NCBI GenBank assembly: GCA_023430045.1
Contig: JAEZCF010000118.1
Span: 1-40,457, forward strand
Source of the DNA: Pseudomonadota bacterium
Lineage (GTDB): Bacteria; Pseudomonadota; Gammaproteobacteria; Xanthomonadales; Xanthomonadaceae
Length of the DNA: 40,457 nt
Reading direction: 5' to 3'
Shown here piece by piece: positions 40,396-40,457 of this stretch. The position numbers were made by a program, and so were the translations under genes. A model generated the notes under the pieces. That model did not search any database. It was not told the origin of the DNA and was given only the letters and a program-made list of their open reading frames with translations. How positions within the stretch are numbered: the first letter of the stretch is position 1; each line of letters starts with the position of its first letter.

Positions 40396-40457
40396 TGTCC
40401 ATCCCCCTGTGCGGCCGGCGCCCAGCGTGCGCCGATGGCCTGTGCAAGCTCCTGCGG
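40392..40457 (-). CDS. C-terminal end of an upstream gene (runs off window)
   Basis: Reading back from the TGA at 40392-40394 the frame gives PQELAQAIGARWAPAAQGDG and a final Gln, with no stop to the window edge. The GTGA overlap with the CheW-like gene indicates one operon. By position it could be a CheB-like methylesterase of a pilus chemotaxis cluster, but 21 residues cannot show this. Confidence 0.55.
   Translation of the reverse strand, partial: PQELAQAIGARWAPAAQGDGQ

Overview
The window is high-GC chromosomal DNA of the family Xanthomonadaceae, most likely genus Stenotrophomonas. The basis is gene content (an Oar-like TonB receptor, a met operon behind a SAM-I riboswitch as known in Xanthomonas, a lysine-rich histone H1-like protein) and short GTAG-headed palindromes matching the SMAG-type REP elements described in S. 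maltophilia. No rRNA, tRNA, IS element, prophage or CRISPR array was seen. Almost all sequence is ordinary core genome with tight operons.

Layout. 1-4.6 kb: start of a secreted-protein gene and a 1489-residue trimeric autotransporter adhesin, both on the minus strand. 4.9-7.0 kb: a membrane histidine kinase (+) and an OmpR-type response regulator (-) that converge with overlapping stop codons. 7.1-10.7 kb (-): the methionine operon metX-metB-hom behind a SAM-I riboswitch. Its expression platform appears to hide the ribosome-binding site of metX. The response regulator lies only about 50 bp behind hom. 10.8-16.1 kb (+): M23 peptidase, prfC, hemolysin-III-like protein, AsmA-like protein. 16.2-18.4 kb (-): mtgA, a polyprenol-type glycosyltransferase and a CBS protein in one operon. 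18.4-23.6 kb (+): hslO, a predicted secreted or outer-membrane protein, and a TonB-dependent receptor.

23.7-27.9 kb: a TetR regulator divergent from an alpha/beta-hydrolase-fadE operon. The 141-bp space between them holds repeated CCATAC...GTAT palindromes placed over the promoter elements, and the hydrolase mRNA looks leaderless. 28.0-29.8 kb (-): an ADP/ATP-carrier-like MFS protein and a DUF1304 protein. 30.1-31.5 kb (+): a beta-lactamase-fold serine hydrolase. 31.6-32.2 kb (-): a histone H1-like protein with a strong distant promoter, followed by about 0.8 kb without a gene. 33.0-34.6 kb (-): gcvT-gcvH. 34.8-38.9 kb (-): nudE, cysQ, mazG, ynfA-like, SPFH protein and NfeD-like protein, several start/stop coupled. 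39.1-39.8 kb (+): rsmE. The end holds a cluster of REP palindromes and a CheW-like gene (-) coupled to the tail of an upstream gene, probably part of a pilus chemotaxis cluster.

The points most worth following are the riboswitch design of the met operon, the operator array in front of the fadE operon, and the two-component pair embedded next to the met operon. Nothing here amounts to a clearly undescribed defence or mobile system. All function calls come from reading the translated sequences without database searches.
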